Positions 9,890 through 19,190 of a DNA stretch of 30,000 bases are shown here, one piece after another. Each line of letters begins with the position of its first letter. Positions within the stretch are counted from its first letter, which is position 1. A model generated the notes under the pieces. It did not search any database. It saw only the letters and a list, made by a program, of their open reading frames with translations, and was not told the origin of the DNA. The position numbers and the translations under genes are program-made. Source of the DNA: Mesostigma viride (Eukaryota; Streptophyta; Mesostigmatophyceae; Mesostigmatales; Mesostigmataceae); contig RPFO01000866.1 of assembly GCA_009746045.1 (NCBI GenBank), positions 1 to 30,000 on the forward strand. The letters run 5' to 3'.

Positions 9890-10327
9890 TTCACCGTGTA
9901 CACCCGGCATGTATACCCGGAGTGTACACCCGGAGTGTACACCCGTGTGCACCCGGCAGTGCAGACCGAAGTGGAGCGTGACCCACAACGACGTTGTGGG
10001 TCACGCTACACTTCGGCCCACCGCCACCAAGTGTCGGCGCTTGCATACTGTACATATGTTATGTAGTGGCGTGATCCACAACGTCGTTGTGGGTCACGCC
10101 ACTACATACAGTGCATACAGGGCCTTAGCGTGTGGCAGTAGACCGAAGTGCACCCGGCGTGTACACCCGTGTACACCCGGAGTGTACACCCGTGTGCACC
10201 CACTTCGTTGTGGGTCACGCCACTACATACAGTGCATACAGTGCCTTAGCGTGTGGCAGTAGACCGAAGTGCACCCGGCGTGTACACCTGTGTACACCCG
10301 GAGTGTACACCCGTGTGCACCCACTTA
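9890..10327 (+). repeat. Junction of element A right end and element B left end
   Basis: Left part: GTGTACACCCGG arrays (9893-9955), the element A right-end motif. Centre: a 25-base-arm hairpin at 9966-10016 with one mismatch, built around ACCCACAACGACGTTGTGGGT. Right part: AAGTGTCGGCGCTTGCATACTG (10029), a hairpin with 24-base arms at 10060-10108, then two 121-bp units (10085-10205 and 10206-10326). The stretch from 9988 on matches 2457-2800 nearly base for base. Confidence 0.9.
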
Positions 10328-10410
10328 CAGGCGGACTTGAGGATGAATTACCATCCTTGAAAAAATGATGTTTTGACGTAGGTGGTCGGAAAGTTGCACG
10401 AACGGCAGCG

Positions 10411-13400
10411 ATGGCAGACGGCTTGGCTACGTCGGCGGAGAGAGTGAAGGACACACTGGCCACCATGCGCTCGACATTGCGTGAGCCGGTAAGTACAGTA
10501 GACGGTTACGCAGTTGGCGGGTATAATTTCATGTTACGCGGCTGGGCATATTACGGAGACAAGGTCGTTGTCCCTGGCGTTATGCAGGCAGGTGATGCGT
10601 GGCCGGGCGCCATGCCCTTTTTGTTTTTTTTGGGCCAACATGCACCTGATGCTTTTCGTCGGTTGTTGACAACCCAATCTGGTGGCTGGCATCCATGCTT
10701 TGGACGTACGCGGGCCGGGATGCACGTGCACGGAGCGCAGGTGAACAATTGCAAGACACCGAATGACTTCGTCAGTCTGTCCAGAGATTTTAAGGGCTCT
10801 CCCGTTGAGAGGCTCGTCGTTACCTTACACACGAAACAGGAGTTACACAGGCGCAAGGATGACCTGAAGAAGCTGGCTGGCGATACGTGGGACGTCAACG
10901 CATGCACGGCCGCCGTAAGGTTTTCCCTGTAATGTAGCTACAATGCATCGGCACAATGTTGTTGCTTTCTGTTGGATGCATTGCAGGTAGAATGCTAGGC
11001 CTTGAAGCAACCGGCCGAGGCACATGGGTGACGTCTCTGAATTTGTGGCATGGGGTGTTCCTGGTTTCATGCTGCTTCAATGTACATGGATGCCGTTTGT
11101 ACGCAGCATCGACGACTGAATGAGCACCAGAATAAGCGCGCTGCAAAGGTGTGGCCTGTCATTGAAGAGTGAGCGCGATGCAAAGCTGCGGATGCTTGGA
11201 GCCTCAACATCGTCTGCTGATGAGCAGAAAGAGGCTGAAGGTGCAGCGCCGGTTGCGTCTGGGGGTAATACACGGCAACCAGCGACGCAGGGTCAGCTCG
11301 CAGTCCTTCCCCCGCCCCTAACCTCCGCCTCCCCCCAATGCCGTCCTTGGCTCTCTCAGGGGGCTTATCAAGCCTCCCACATGCGGACAGTGCTGCCCGT
11401 GCTGGCTACGAGGTAGCAAATGAGGCGCAACATCTGCTTCGAGCTGCGCTAGAGGCTTTGCAAGGCGTGACAGCAAGTGCGGCGCCAATCCTTAAAGACC
11501 CCGTTGCAGCGGGTAATCTGGCGCAGGCAGTCGTGACCAACCAGATACTCGCGCAGGTAGGGCTCCTGTTATTTTGCACTGAGTTTACCTGTTTATCGGG
11601 TTGTTTGTTGTGTTCAAGCAGTAACGTCTTATCTGAGCATCTCCATTGTTAGGATGTCCACGGCCTTGGCACACCGGGCTTATTTACAGCAATAATCTGC
11701 CTGGTGATGTGTGTGATCGGCACTGTGTGTTGCAGCTCATGCGCGTGGCATCAGCAGCCAATCGGGGCAGCGGGGACGAGGCCGCCACGCCGGTGGTGGG
11801 CGGGGGGCGGGGGTGAGGCCGCCACGCCGGTGGTGGGCGGGGGCAGCCGGGATGAGGCCGCCACGGCGGTGGTGGGCGGGGGCAGCGGGGGTGAGGCCGC
11901 CACGGCGGTGGTGGGCGGGGGCAGCCGGGATGAGGCCGCCACGCCGGTGGTGGGCGGGGGCAGCCGGGATGAGGCCACCACGGCGTTGGTGGGCGGGGCA
12001 GCGGGGGTGAGGCCGCCACGGCGCCGGTGGGCGGGGGCAGCGGGGACGAGGCCGCCACGGCGGTGGTGGGCGGGGCAGCGGGGGTGAGGCCACCACGGCG
12101 GTGGTGGGCGGGGGCAGCGGGGGTGAGGCCGCCACGGCGCCGGTGGGCGGGGCAGCGGGGACGAGGCCGCCACGGCGGTGGTGGGCGGGGGCAGCGGGGG
12201 TGAGGCCACCACGGCGGTGGTGGGCGGGGGCAGCGGGGACGAGGCCGCCACGCCGCCGGTGGGCGGGGGCAGCGGGGACGAGGCCGCCACGGCGGTGGTG
12301 GGCGGGGCAGCGGGGGTGAGGCCGCGGGCAGCGGGGGCGGGGTCGCGGCCAGCAATGATGGGTGGACAGTTTCTGAAGATGCGGAGGAGGTGGACAGTGC
12401 TGAGAAGCGCCCAACCGAGGAGCAGGCACGTACGGGGCCTCACGAATTTTTAGACGTGGATGCGTGGGCGGATGCGGTTGAGGCTGCGGCTGCGGCTGCG
12501 GGGGGGAAGCGAAAGCGAGACCCAAGGCCAGCCGCGCCACTGAAGGTGGTGGGTGATGATGCCCCGTGCACCTCTTGCCAGCAGGGTGCCAGGTTTATGG
12601 CGGAGGAAGACTTGGTCGTAACAGGCGAGCATCAACGCGTTATGGAAAACGAAAAAAACTGTTGCTTCTTAGATGCAGCAGTTGACGTGATTTTTTTTAC
12701 CATCTTGTTTGTCTTGCAAACACTTGGCGCCCCAGGACTGTCATTCCTCGTGACACGTCCGCCTGGTGTGCCACATACCCCGGAGATTTGCCGTATCGGC
12801 TGGATTCTCATTAAATTGATGTTCTACCGGAGTGCTGGTAGGCTGGACATGATGACTAAATGGCGGAACATGCTGTTTGATCAGCTTTCCAAAGTCGCCC
12901 GGGCTCGTGAGCTGCCGATTCAAGTGGGAGGAATGGGGTCCGTCCATGAAGCATTGTCGCTACTTCTTGTACATTTGAAGGGGTGCCAGCCTACCTTTAC
13001 ACCCTACAAGTGTGTCGCACGCGCTTCGGAAAAAGAAGATTGTGAACCCCCGCATCCAATCGACCTACGTGTGGCGCACGGTTCCGTACTGGAACGCCTC
13101 ATGGACAACGCCGGTTTGTTGGCCAACATGCGGGCTGTCTGCCTGGAAGGCTATATAAGCATCCACCAAGTCGCACGGTGTAAAAGCTTGGGACCGGAAC
13201 CGTGCCTGAGGCAGCGTGTCTTTAAAGGCAACCCCGCATACCTGGTGTTTACCATGCTCCATGGGGAGAAGGCTATCCCCTTGGACAAGTACAGTGGGCC
13301 TCCTTTGCCCGTCGCTTTCAATGTGGAAATTAATGTGGATGAAGACGGTGCCATGTCTAAACGCACAGTGGACCTGCGCCTTGCAATTCTCATGCGAGCG

Positions 13401-13589
13401 TATTATAAGCACTGGACCACATTGGTGCCTGCAAGCACTGACCCCACCAGGTGGTGCGAACAGTGGGTGGAGTATGATGACCTTTTGGAAACCGTCCAGC
13501 CACGTGGTCGTCTGAGTGATGTCGTCCAGCAGTTGACCGGCTGCATGTATGGAGCGGTGTACCGTGTGATTACGCCATGCCAGAACTAA
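10411..13589 (+). CDS. Multi-exon protein with C-terminal CYLD/USP-like deubiquitinase domain
   Basis: Exon 1 is 10411-10914 (168 codons from ATG, donor GTAAGG), an unrecognised segment. Middle coding segments lie between about 11106 and 11556 in two frames that join at a C run near 11333 and end at a GTAGGG donor. The last exon starts after TGCAG at 11736 and runs to 13589. It first encodes 13-residue repeats (GSGDEAATAVVGG), then an acidic linker, an Ala-rich segment with GGKRKR, a CTSC motif, and a domain with NCCFLDAAVDVIFF, where N and the second C fit the oxyanion Asn and nucleophile Cys of USP/CYLD peptidases (Cys codon 12663-12665). Near the end, YKHWTTLV and WVEYDD fit the catalytic His and the conserved W..YDD. 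Family C19 enzymes remove ubiquitin from proteins. The exon 2 start and the frame through the minisatellite are uncertain. It is cargo of element B; substrate unknown. Confidence 0.6.
11765..12325 (+). repeat. Coding 39-bp minisatellite, about 14 copies
   Basis: Unit GGCAGCGGGGACGAGGCCGC + CACGGCGGTGGTGGGCGGG, encoding GSGDEAATAVVGG. Most copies are 39 bp and keep frame, but at four sites (about 11990, 12068, 12146 and 12300) the G run in GGGCGGGGGCAGC is one base shorter, giving 38 bp and a frame shift. Variants include GCCGG for GGTGG (ATAPVGG) and GCCGGGATG for GCGGGGACG. The many overlapping ORFs on both strands here are products of this repeat. Confidence 0.95.
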
Positions 13590-13600
13590 CCGAGTGCAGT

Positions 13601-13706
13601 GTCAATCATGCTCCACGGCTCCCCACCGGGACTCCGCGTAGTTAATTAAGTAATGCCAATAAATGTGAATGGTGAGGACAACTTAATATCAACTTGTCAT
13701 CGAGTA
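13601..13706 (+). repeat. 106-bp repeat in the 3' end of the element-B gene, with poly(A) signal
   Basis: Begins GTCAATCATGCTCCACGGCT twelve bases after the stop codon and ends at CATCGAGTA. It contains AATAAA at 13658-13663, a likely poly(A) signal of the deubiquitinase-like gene. The same 106 bases occur at 14888-14993 with no difference that I can see. From 13707 to 13937 nothing but the 23-base motif at 13831 is recognised. Confidence 0.9.
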
Positions 13707-13937
13707 CTGACCGCGTACATGTGTCTCCCATGCACATGCTGACAGGTTTACTGGGGATTAGCGTGCACTTTAGGTTGGTCAGTCAGTCAGTTTATTCCCA
13801 CGCCGGTTATCCGACAGAGTTATATTAAGGGGGTTAGTCAGTGTTGCGAATCTCGCCTCCTAAGTCCTACGATAATCTTAGTTAATACTCGTACATTATT
13901 ACAACTAGGTACTGGTGAACTTATGAACTTTCTACAT

Positions 13938-14094
13938 AATACACCCGGCGTGTACACCCGTGTACACCCGGAGTGTACACCCGTGTGTACCCGGGAGTGC
14001 ACTGCGAAGTGGAGCGTGACCCACAACGACGTTGTGGATCACGCCACCACATACATATGTACAGTACATACTTGTACTAGCGCCGACACTTGGT
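13938..14094 (-). repeat. Right terminal repeat of element B
   Basis: GTGTACACCCG motifs at about 13949-13985, then a hairpin centred at 14029 (GTGGAGCGTGACCCACAACG facing CGTTGTGGATCACGCCAC, two mismatches), then CATATGTACAGTACATAC and the terminal GCGCCGACACTTGGT. It is the reverse complement of the left end at 10026-10100, and its outer part parallels the element A right-end motif at 9893-9990. Confidence 0.85.
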
Positions 14095-14169
14095 TAAACA
14101 TACATGAACATTAATACTTGTGACATGATTAGAATTAATATAATGGTAACCCCTTCCTTGCTGGGTAAA

Positions 14170-14455
14170 TAATAATAGTTAGTAACTTGGGCTGGACAAG
14201 CATGGTTAAGGTAATGGCAACATGACTTGCCTAAAGCATTGTTGTTCACTTTGTCTTGACCACCATGGTAAGGGTACATGGTAACATCACTTGGCGTGTA
14301 TCAAATGGTGACTTGGGCTTGACAACCATAGCTAGTGTAGATGGTACCATCACTTGGCTTGATTTATTAAGTTAGACAACTAACTTGATAAACATTGGAG
14401 GCCTGAGGTTGAGTTCCATGGTTATGGTAGGGGTAATACCAGCATCACTACCCTA
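14170..14455. repeat. Four degenerate ~60-bp repeats
   Basis: Related segments beginning near 14185, 14251, 14311 and 14405 share the pattern ACTTGGGCTTGACAACCATG, GTAAGGGTA, then ATGGTAACATCACTTGGC. Identity is moderate, judged by eye. There is no coding potential in this stretch. Confidence 0.55.
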
Positions 14456-14507
14456 ACTCATTAATTGAGTGATGTTTAATTGAGTATGTTAGTGGGAGCA
14501 TGTACAA

Positions 14508-14600
14508 TGTGATTTTAATTTTAAATTTAATTAAATTATAACATGCCTCCGCTGGGGGGCCATGTAGCACATATTCCAGTGGGGGGTGGGGGTGGGTGGA
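14508..14600 (-). repeat. Inverted copy of the AT-tailed dispersed repeat at 5338-5405
   Basis: On the minus strand it reads AATATGTGCTACATGG, GCGGAGGCATGTTATAATTT and an AT-rich tail, like the copy at 5338-5405 with small indels in the G/C runs. Two copies with an AT-rich 3' tail suggest a retroposon such as a SINE, but no full tRNA-like head is established. 14601-14859 shows no gene. Confidence 0.6.
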
Positions 14601-14859
14601 AGCTGAACCGCGGGGCCCAAAGGGGGCCATCTATTCTAATCTACTCTAAACCTTTCTAGCCTTGCGCTTGCCCCGCCCTGTGGTGGGGGGTTTGCCCACA
14701 GGGGCAGGCTCATGTGCCAAGACAATGTCTTGCCACAATGTGATATGACTTCCACTATGAGTATAAAAGTCCTCATGGCATCGGGAAGGAGGGTTAAGGC
14801 GAGACATGGGGCCCCCAGCAATATGACCGCCCGTGCATGCAATGCAGCCTACAAACTAA

Positions 14860-15026
14860 TGTTTCACTTAATACAAACTAATGCACAGTCAATCATGCTC
14901 CACGGCTCCCCACCGGGACTCCGCGTAGTTAATTAAGTAATGCCAATAAATGTGAATGGTGAGGACAACTTAATATCAACTTGTCATCGAGTATGTTTCA
15001 CTTAATACAAACTAATGCACAGTCAA
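14860..15026. repeat. 106-bp insert flanked by a 33-bp direct duplication
   Basis: A 33-base segment beginning TGTTTCACTTAATACAAACT stands at 14860-14892 and again at 14994-15026. Between them lies the second copy of the 106-bp repeat (14888-14993), sharing the five bases GTCAA with the left duplicate. The structure resembles an insertion or templated repair with duplication of flanking DNA; the donor appears to be the 3' end of the element-B gene. Confidence 0.85.
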
Positions 15027-15028
15027 CC

Positions 15029-15589
15029 TAAACTATACTAGTACGATGAAAGGCTAGACACCCCGGGCCCCACGACGGAGGGCACGGCTAGCCCGCCGGC
15101 TAGCACGGCTAGATGTAGCATGTTCCTTCCAATATGAACCTAAATCTCCTGCATCAAGTATATAGCAGTCATTCACTTTATATACATGCATGCTGTAGCG
15201 AGCAAATAAGTGGACAACTGAAAGGGGTCAACCAAGGCAATTGCAAAGCCGTAGTATGTCTGCAAGCAAGCCTGCCTTTAGATAAGGAGAGTTGGGTCTT
15301 ATGATAGGTCCTATCATAAGACCCAACTCTCCTTATCTAAAGGCAGGCTTGCTTGCAGACATACTACGGCTTTGCAATTAAATTGGTTGACCCCTTTCAG
15401 TTGTCCACTTATTTGCTCGCTACAGCATGCATGTATATAAAGTGAATGACTGCTATATACTTGATGCAGGAGATTTAGGTTCATATTGGAAGGAACATGC
15501 TACATCTAGCCGTGCTAGCCGGCGGGCTAGCCGTGCCCTCCGTCGTGGGGCCCGGGGTGTCTAGCCTTTCATCGTACTAGTATAGTTTA
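15029..15589. mobile_element. 561-bp fold-back element with 280-bp arms
   Basis: Arms at 15029-15308 and 15310-15589 are reverse complements, with a single T between them. The only difference I see is a three-base change around the AACCAA..AATTGCAAAGCC segment (about 15236). Both outer ends are TA (TAAACTATA ... TATAGTTTA), compatible with a TA target duplication of a mariner-like MITE. Smaller inverted motifs (GGCTAGCCCGCCGGCTAGC) are nested inside. There is no ORF. A palindrome this perfect is either very young or an assembly inversion artefact. Confidence 0.9.
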
Positions 15590-15796
15590 CTGCTACCAGG
15601 CTTCCTAACACTCTAGCAACGATGGAAGTTTATGTTCATCATGGCACTACATCCATGTAAGTACCGTACTGTAGGTTGTCTCCACATATCGCTGATCAAT
15701 TCTACTTGTGTTGGAAAGGTTTTTCCATCACATTGGTGCCCACACTTTGGTGGGTCACAGAAGGGTTAGCATGACATGCGTCCAGCCAAGGTTGTT

Positions 15797-16807
15797 TCAC
15801 TTAGCACATTCTCCATCGCCACATCCCTTTGCGGCAAAATCGTCCACCGGCACAGCCCCTGGCGCCACAGCCACTGGCGGCTCAGCCATTTGCGCCACAG
15901 CCACTTCCGGCACAGCCACTGGCGCCACAGCCACTTGTGGCACGGCCACTTGCACCACAGCCACTTGAGATGATGCCACTGGCGCCACATCCTCGAGAGC
16001 CGCATCCACTCCCGGCACAGCCACTGGCGCCACAGCCACTTGCGCCACATCCACTTGCGGCAAAGCCTCCTGTGGCACAGCCACTTGCGGCACAGACGCT
16101 TGCTGCACAGGGTTCTCTTCCTCGTAGTTGGCCCTTCGCCAGACGTCCACGCTACGGCGGGCATTGGCAATCAACTCGCACTTGCCTTCGTGATTAAGCA
16201 AAAAGTGCCGTGCTTGACATTCCGAGGAGCAATAAGTTGCGTCCATGCAATCCCGGCATACCTTCAGATCGACGCCAGCGCCACCATTGAAACACTTGAC
16301 GCAACGACCACCCTCGGACGGCTTCTCGTCATAATAGAACAAAACCCCGTCGCAGTCACCCGGAGTTCCCTGCGCGGTGACGGGGAAAGACGCCGCGACT
16401 AAGACGCCGTCGTTGTCGCGCTCCGTAAATCGCACAAACACGTCGTAGCGAGACGAAGACTGGCGAGGAATGCCTGCGAGATAAGCGGCAACGCTCGTGC
16501 CTGCAAATTCTGCCAACAGGGCGTTTGCGGAGACGAAGCGCAGGGGGACGGCAGTAAATGCCTCCGACAGGTACTCAACAGGAAAACGCGCCTCCAAAAG
16601 CAGCACCGTCTCCTCCGAAAGATTCTTCAACTTCTTCTCGGTGTTCATCTGGATCGTTACATTGGGCACGGCCGAAATGCAGCCGCGAAATGTTTGTAGA
16701 TATTCGTAAAAATCATAAATGACGACGTCTCTCGCCGCCGCCATTTCACGACGCTCCGGCAGCACAGCCGGGAATATCTCAATGGCGATTCCTTCCATCT
16801 GCTTCAT
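15797..16807 (-). CDS. MYND-type zinc-finger protein with VAVPQ-type C-terminal repeats
   Basis: A single ORF from ATG 16807 (336 residues; a second ATG follows at 16798). The first 190 residues are unrecognised. Then comes a MYND zinc finger: CVKCF, CRDCMDATYCSSECQARHF and a final H...C (NHEGKC), matching the C-x2-C / C-x2-C / C-x3-C / H-x3-C spacing. MYND fingers bind proline-rich partners and often sit in chromatin regulators or protein adaptors. The last 85 residues are low-complexity repeats of VAVAPVAVPQ-like units encoded by CCACAGCCACTTGCGG-type tandem DNA. The gene ends with TGA at 15797. It lies on the same strand as, and just downstream of, the Gag ORF; whether it belongs to the retroelement or is a host gene is open. 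15590-15796 shows nothing further. Confidence 0.75.
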   Translation of the reverse strand: MKQMEGIAIEIFPAVLPERREMAAARDVVIYDFYEYLQTFRGCISAVPNVTIQMNTEKKLKNLSEETVLLLEARFPVEYLSEAFTAVPLRFVSANALLAEFAGTSVAAYLAGIPRQSSSRYDVFVRFTERDNDGVLVAASFPVTAQGTPGDCDGVLFYYDEKPSEGGRCVKCFNGGAGVDLKVCRDCMDATYCSSECQARHFLLNHEGKCELIANARRSVDVWRRANYEEENPVQQASVPQVAVPQEALPQVDVAQVAVAPVAVPGVDAALEDVAPVASSQVAVVQVAVPQVAVAPVAVPEVAVAQMAEPPVAVAPGAVPVDDFAAKGCGDGECAK

Positions 16808-16933
16808 AATACCACGAAACCAGCTTTTAGAGCAAAAGTTATGGATGGATTGTGAACTTCGAAGTGAGACGATGCCTGTGAATATACATGCGCACGCAGA
16901 CCTCGCCACCTTGGAAATAAAACAGTCAAGACG

Positions 16934-16960
16934 CCAACCGATACAGGATGTATCGGTTGG
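16934..16960. promoter_or_regulatory. Hairpin upstream of the MYND gene
   Basis: CCAACCGATAC (16934-16944) and GTATCGGTTGG (16950-16960) form an 11-bp perfect stem with a 5-base loop, about 130 bases upstream of the MYND start codon. It could be a 5'-UTR structure, an element border or a palindromic factor site. No function is shown. Confidence 0.5.
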
Positions 16961-17101
16961 GGGCTCCTCTTTACGTTCTGTACTTCTGTAGGTACATTAC
17001 GTGTTGGGCCGGTGGTCAGCTCGTAACAAGTCAGTCAGTCTGTCTCTTGCGGAACTTCAAGTACAGAATTCGCCACCACTTTGGGCCGTATCGGTCCTTG
17101 G

Positions 17102-17159
17102 TAGTTACGCAACAAACATTCGAACGGTCGCCGTGGAAAGTACCTTTGTTGCGTAACTA
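17102..17159. repeat. 15-bp inverted repeat next to the Gag stop codon
   Basis: TAGTTACGCAACAAA at 17102-17116 and TTTGTTGCGTAACTA at 17145-17159 are exact complements separated by 28 bases, starting seven bases after the Gag stop codon. It may be a stem-loop in the gag transcript or the terminal repeats of a tiny insertion that removed pol. 16961-17101 holds nothing else recognised. Confidence 0.7.
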
Positions 17160-17165
17160 GTTGCG

Positions 17166-19104
17166 TTACCGCGGGTTGGTACTGTACTCCCGAGGAGCGG
17201 TGGGACGGGAGGCCGCCTCGCCCGACCACCCGCCCTCTTCCCCCCCCTCCTCCTCTTCGTCAGCCCCCTCCTCGTCGTCATACTCGTAGCCAGCCACTGC
17301 CTGCGTCTGGCCGGAAGAGGAGGACTGTCGCCGCGCCTCAATCTCGTTGACCGCGCGCAACACACCCTTGGTAGAGCTGGTCGCGGGTGGTCGCGGCTGC
17401 TGGTACTGCGTCGGGACCTGTCTGGCGTGCTGCAGGCGAGCCGCACGCTCACCCGCGTTGCGGGGTCGGTCCCGAGGACCGGAGGAGTCGGGGCGGCTGC
17501 CGAAGGCTGGGCCGGAGAAACGAACACTGGGTGTCCCCTCTCCTGTCCCCCGACTGGCGTTCTTGCCCCGGAGCTTGGGGCAGTCGCGCTTGAGGTGCCC
17601 CACCTCGCTGCACATGAAGCAGCGCGCCTTGCTAGCGTCGATCGCGTTGACACCATGGTCAGTGTAGCCCTCGTCAGGGTCGTCGAGGTACTCGTCCTCC
17701 TCCTCGCCGGCAAAATCAGTGGAGTACATCTGATTCACACGCCGCGGGGGAGCAGGTCTGAAGAAACGGCGCACTGAGGGGGCACGGCCGCGAGCCACTA
17801 CGTCGGCCACCTGTAGGAGATACCTCTGGATATTCAGGATGTCCCACTCTTCCCACGGGACATCAGCATAGTGCTTGAATACCTCGTCCTGCAGCTCGGG
17901 GCAGAGTGCCTTGATGAACCTGCTCTTGTACTCGTACCAGGTCATGTCAGCCAGGTAGGCGGCGCTGGACTCGAACTTGGACAGAAACTCGCGATATGGG
18001 GTGGTCCCCTGGCGCAGCTTGCTGAAGGCCATCCGCTCGTGGAGTGTAGCATCTGGGGGCACCAGCTTGCGACGCACTCGGTCCATCAGTTCCGCCACGG
18101 TTTGCGGGTATGACTGGGAAGCGATGCTCTCACAGTTCAAGATGCTTATCACCGAGGGGTCCATACAGGTGTTAATCACGAGATCAATCAGGTCGCTGGT
18201 AGCCAGCTGCCAGTTGTGATGGTTGCGCCAGATGGTATACTGCCGTCGCCACATGCGTCCCCATTCCTCTACCTCGCGCGGTTTCATGTCCGCGTGCAGC
18301 TTGGGTACATTCTTGAAATTGGGCATCGGCGGGGCCTTTACCGCGGCGGTGATGGGCCCACCGACGTCGACGTGGGGAAACTCGCCGACGTCGGGTGGCT
18401 GCGGTCGGGGTAGAGAGCTGGATCTGGGCGGCGTACCATGAGTCCGCCGCACCTGGACGGATGAGGGGTGTTCGTACCCCGGGTCATCCAAGGCCACCCT
18501 GCTGAAGCTGAGGTTGCCAGCAGGCACTGGCGAGGGGACCGCGCTTTGGTCAAGCACCCGTGGGCGCTGCGGTTGAGGTGCCGGGCGCTGGACTGGCGTG
18601 CGAGTCTCCTCGTCTCTGGTGGTGACACTGCTCCTGGTCTCCCCTGGGCTGGTCCGTGGTCTATGAGTACCAACGGGCGGGCCCTGCGTGACAGTTCCCT
18701 CGTCCGCCTCGTTAGTCCCTTCCAGGTCATCGAACTCGCCATCTGCCCCTGGGATCTCCCCTTCCTCATCCGAATACCAGAGCGCCGTGGGTAACAGAGA
18801 CGTGCTGCCGAAGGACACTCTGCGTCTGCCCCGGTGTGTGGGGCCCGGTGGAGGTACCTGGGGCCGCCCCCGACCTGCCCAAGGATGCGTTGGTCGCCCG
18901 GTGGCTGGCTGCTGATGGCGGTAGTGCAGGGTATCTTCATGCTCGCCCCCCTGCTGCTCAGGGTCCGATAGTGGCCAGTGTGGTCTTGTCTGGAGTTGTT
19001 GTTGCTGTAACCGGGGTTGCCGTTGTTGCTGCTGCTGCTGCTGTGGTTGCTGCTGCTGCTGCTGCTGCGGTCGTTGCTGCTGCTGCTGCTGTTGCTGTCG
19101 TTGC

Positions 19105-19148
<44 letters not shown>

Positions 19149-19158
19149 TTGCTGCTGA

Positions 19159-19190
<32 letters not shown>

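Larger units (their letters stand above)
2402..10016. mobile_element. Mobile element A: DNA transposon with DDE transposase and dioxygenase-like cargo
   Basis: The left end begins AAGTGTCGGCGCTTGCATACTG at 2402 and contains hairpins and GTGTACACCC arrays (to about 2800). The matching right-end motifs, GTGTACACCCGG arrays followed by GAAGTGGAGCGTGACCC, lie at 9893-9990, in the same order as at the right end of element B (13938-14036). Between them are a dioxygenase-like gene (+), a microsatellite and a pogo/CENP-B-like transposase gene (-), arranged convergently. The far right tip seems to have been replaced by, or fused to, the left end of element B at about 9988-10028, so the exact right border is uncertain. 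No target-site duplication could be identified. Confidence 0.6.
10026..14094. mobile_element. Mobile element B: related element carrying a deubiquitinase-like gene
   Basis: The ends are inverted repeats: ACCAAGTGTCGGCGC at 10026-10040 and its exact complement GCGCCGACACTTGGT at 14080-14094. Inward, both sides continue with matching CATACTGTACATATG and GGCGTGATCCACAACG segments (about 75-85 bp inverted, with one 11-base insertion on the right), then GTGTACACCC arrays. The only gene is the one at 10411-13589. No transposase is present, so B looks non-autonomous and dependent on A or a relative. No target-site duplication is obvious; the left flank is already element A sequence. Confidence 0.65.

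Noticed and set aside
11684-12540. Long Pro/Arg-rich ORFs on the minus strand and Gly/Arg-rich ORFs on plus
   Set aside because: They are all other-frame readings of the 39-bp GC-rich minisatellite, which has no stops in most frames.
15708-16402. Pro/Ala/Gln- and Thr-rich ORFs on the plus strand
   Set aside because: They are opposite-strand readings of the repeat-encoding end of the MYND gene.
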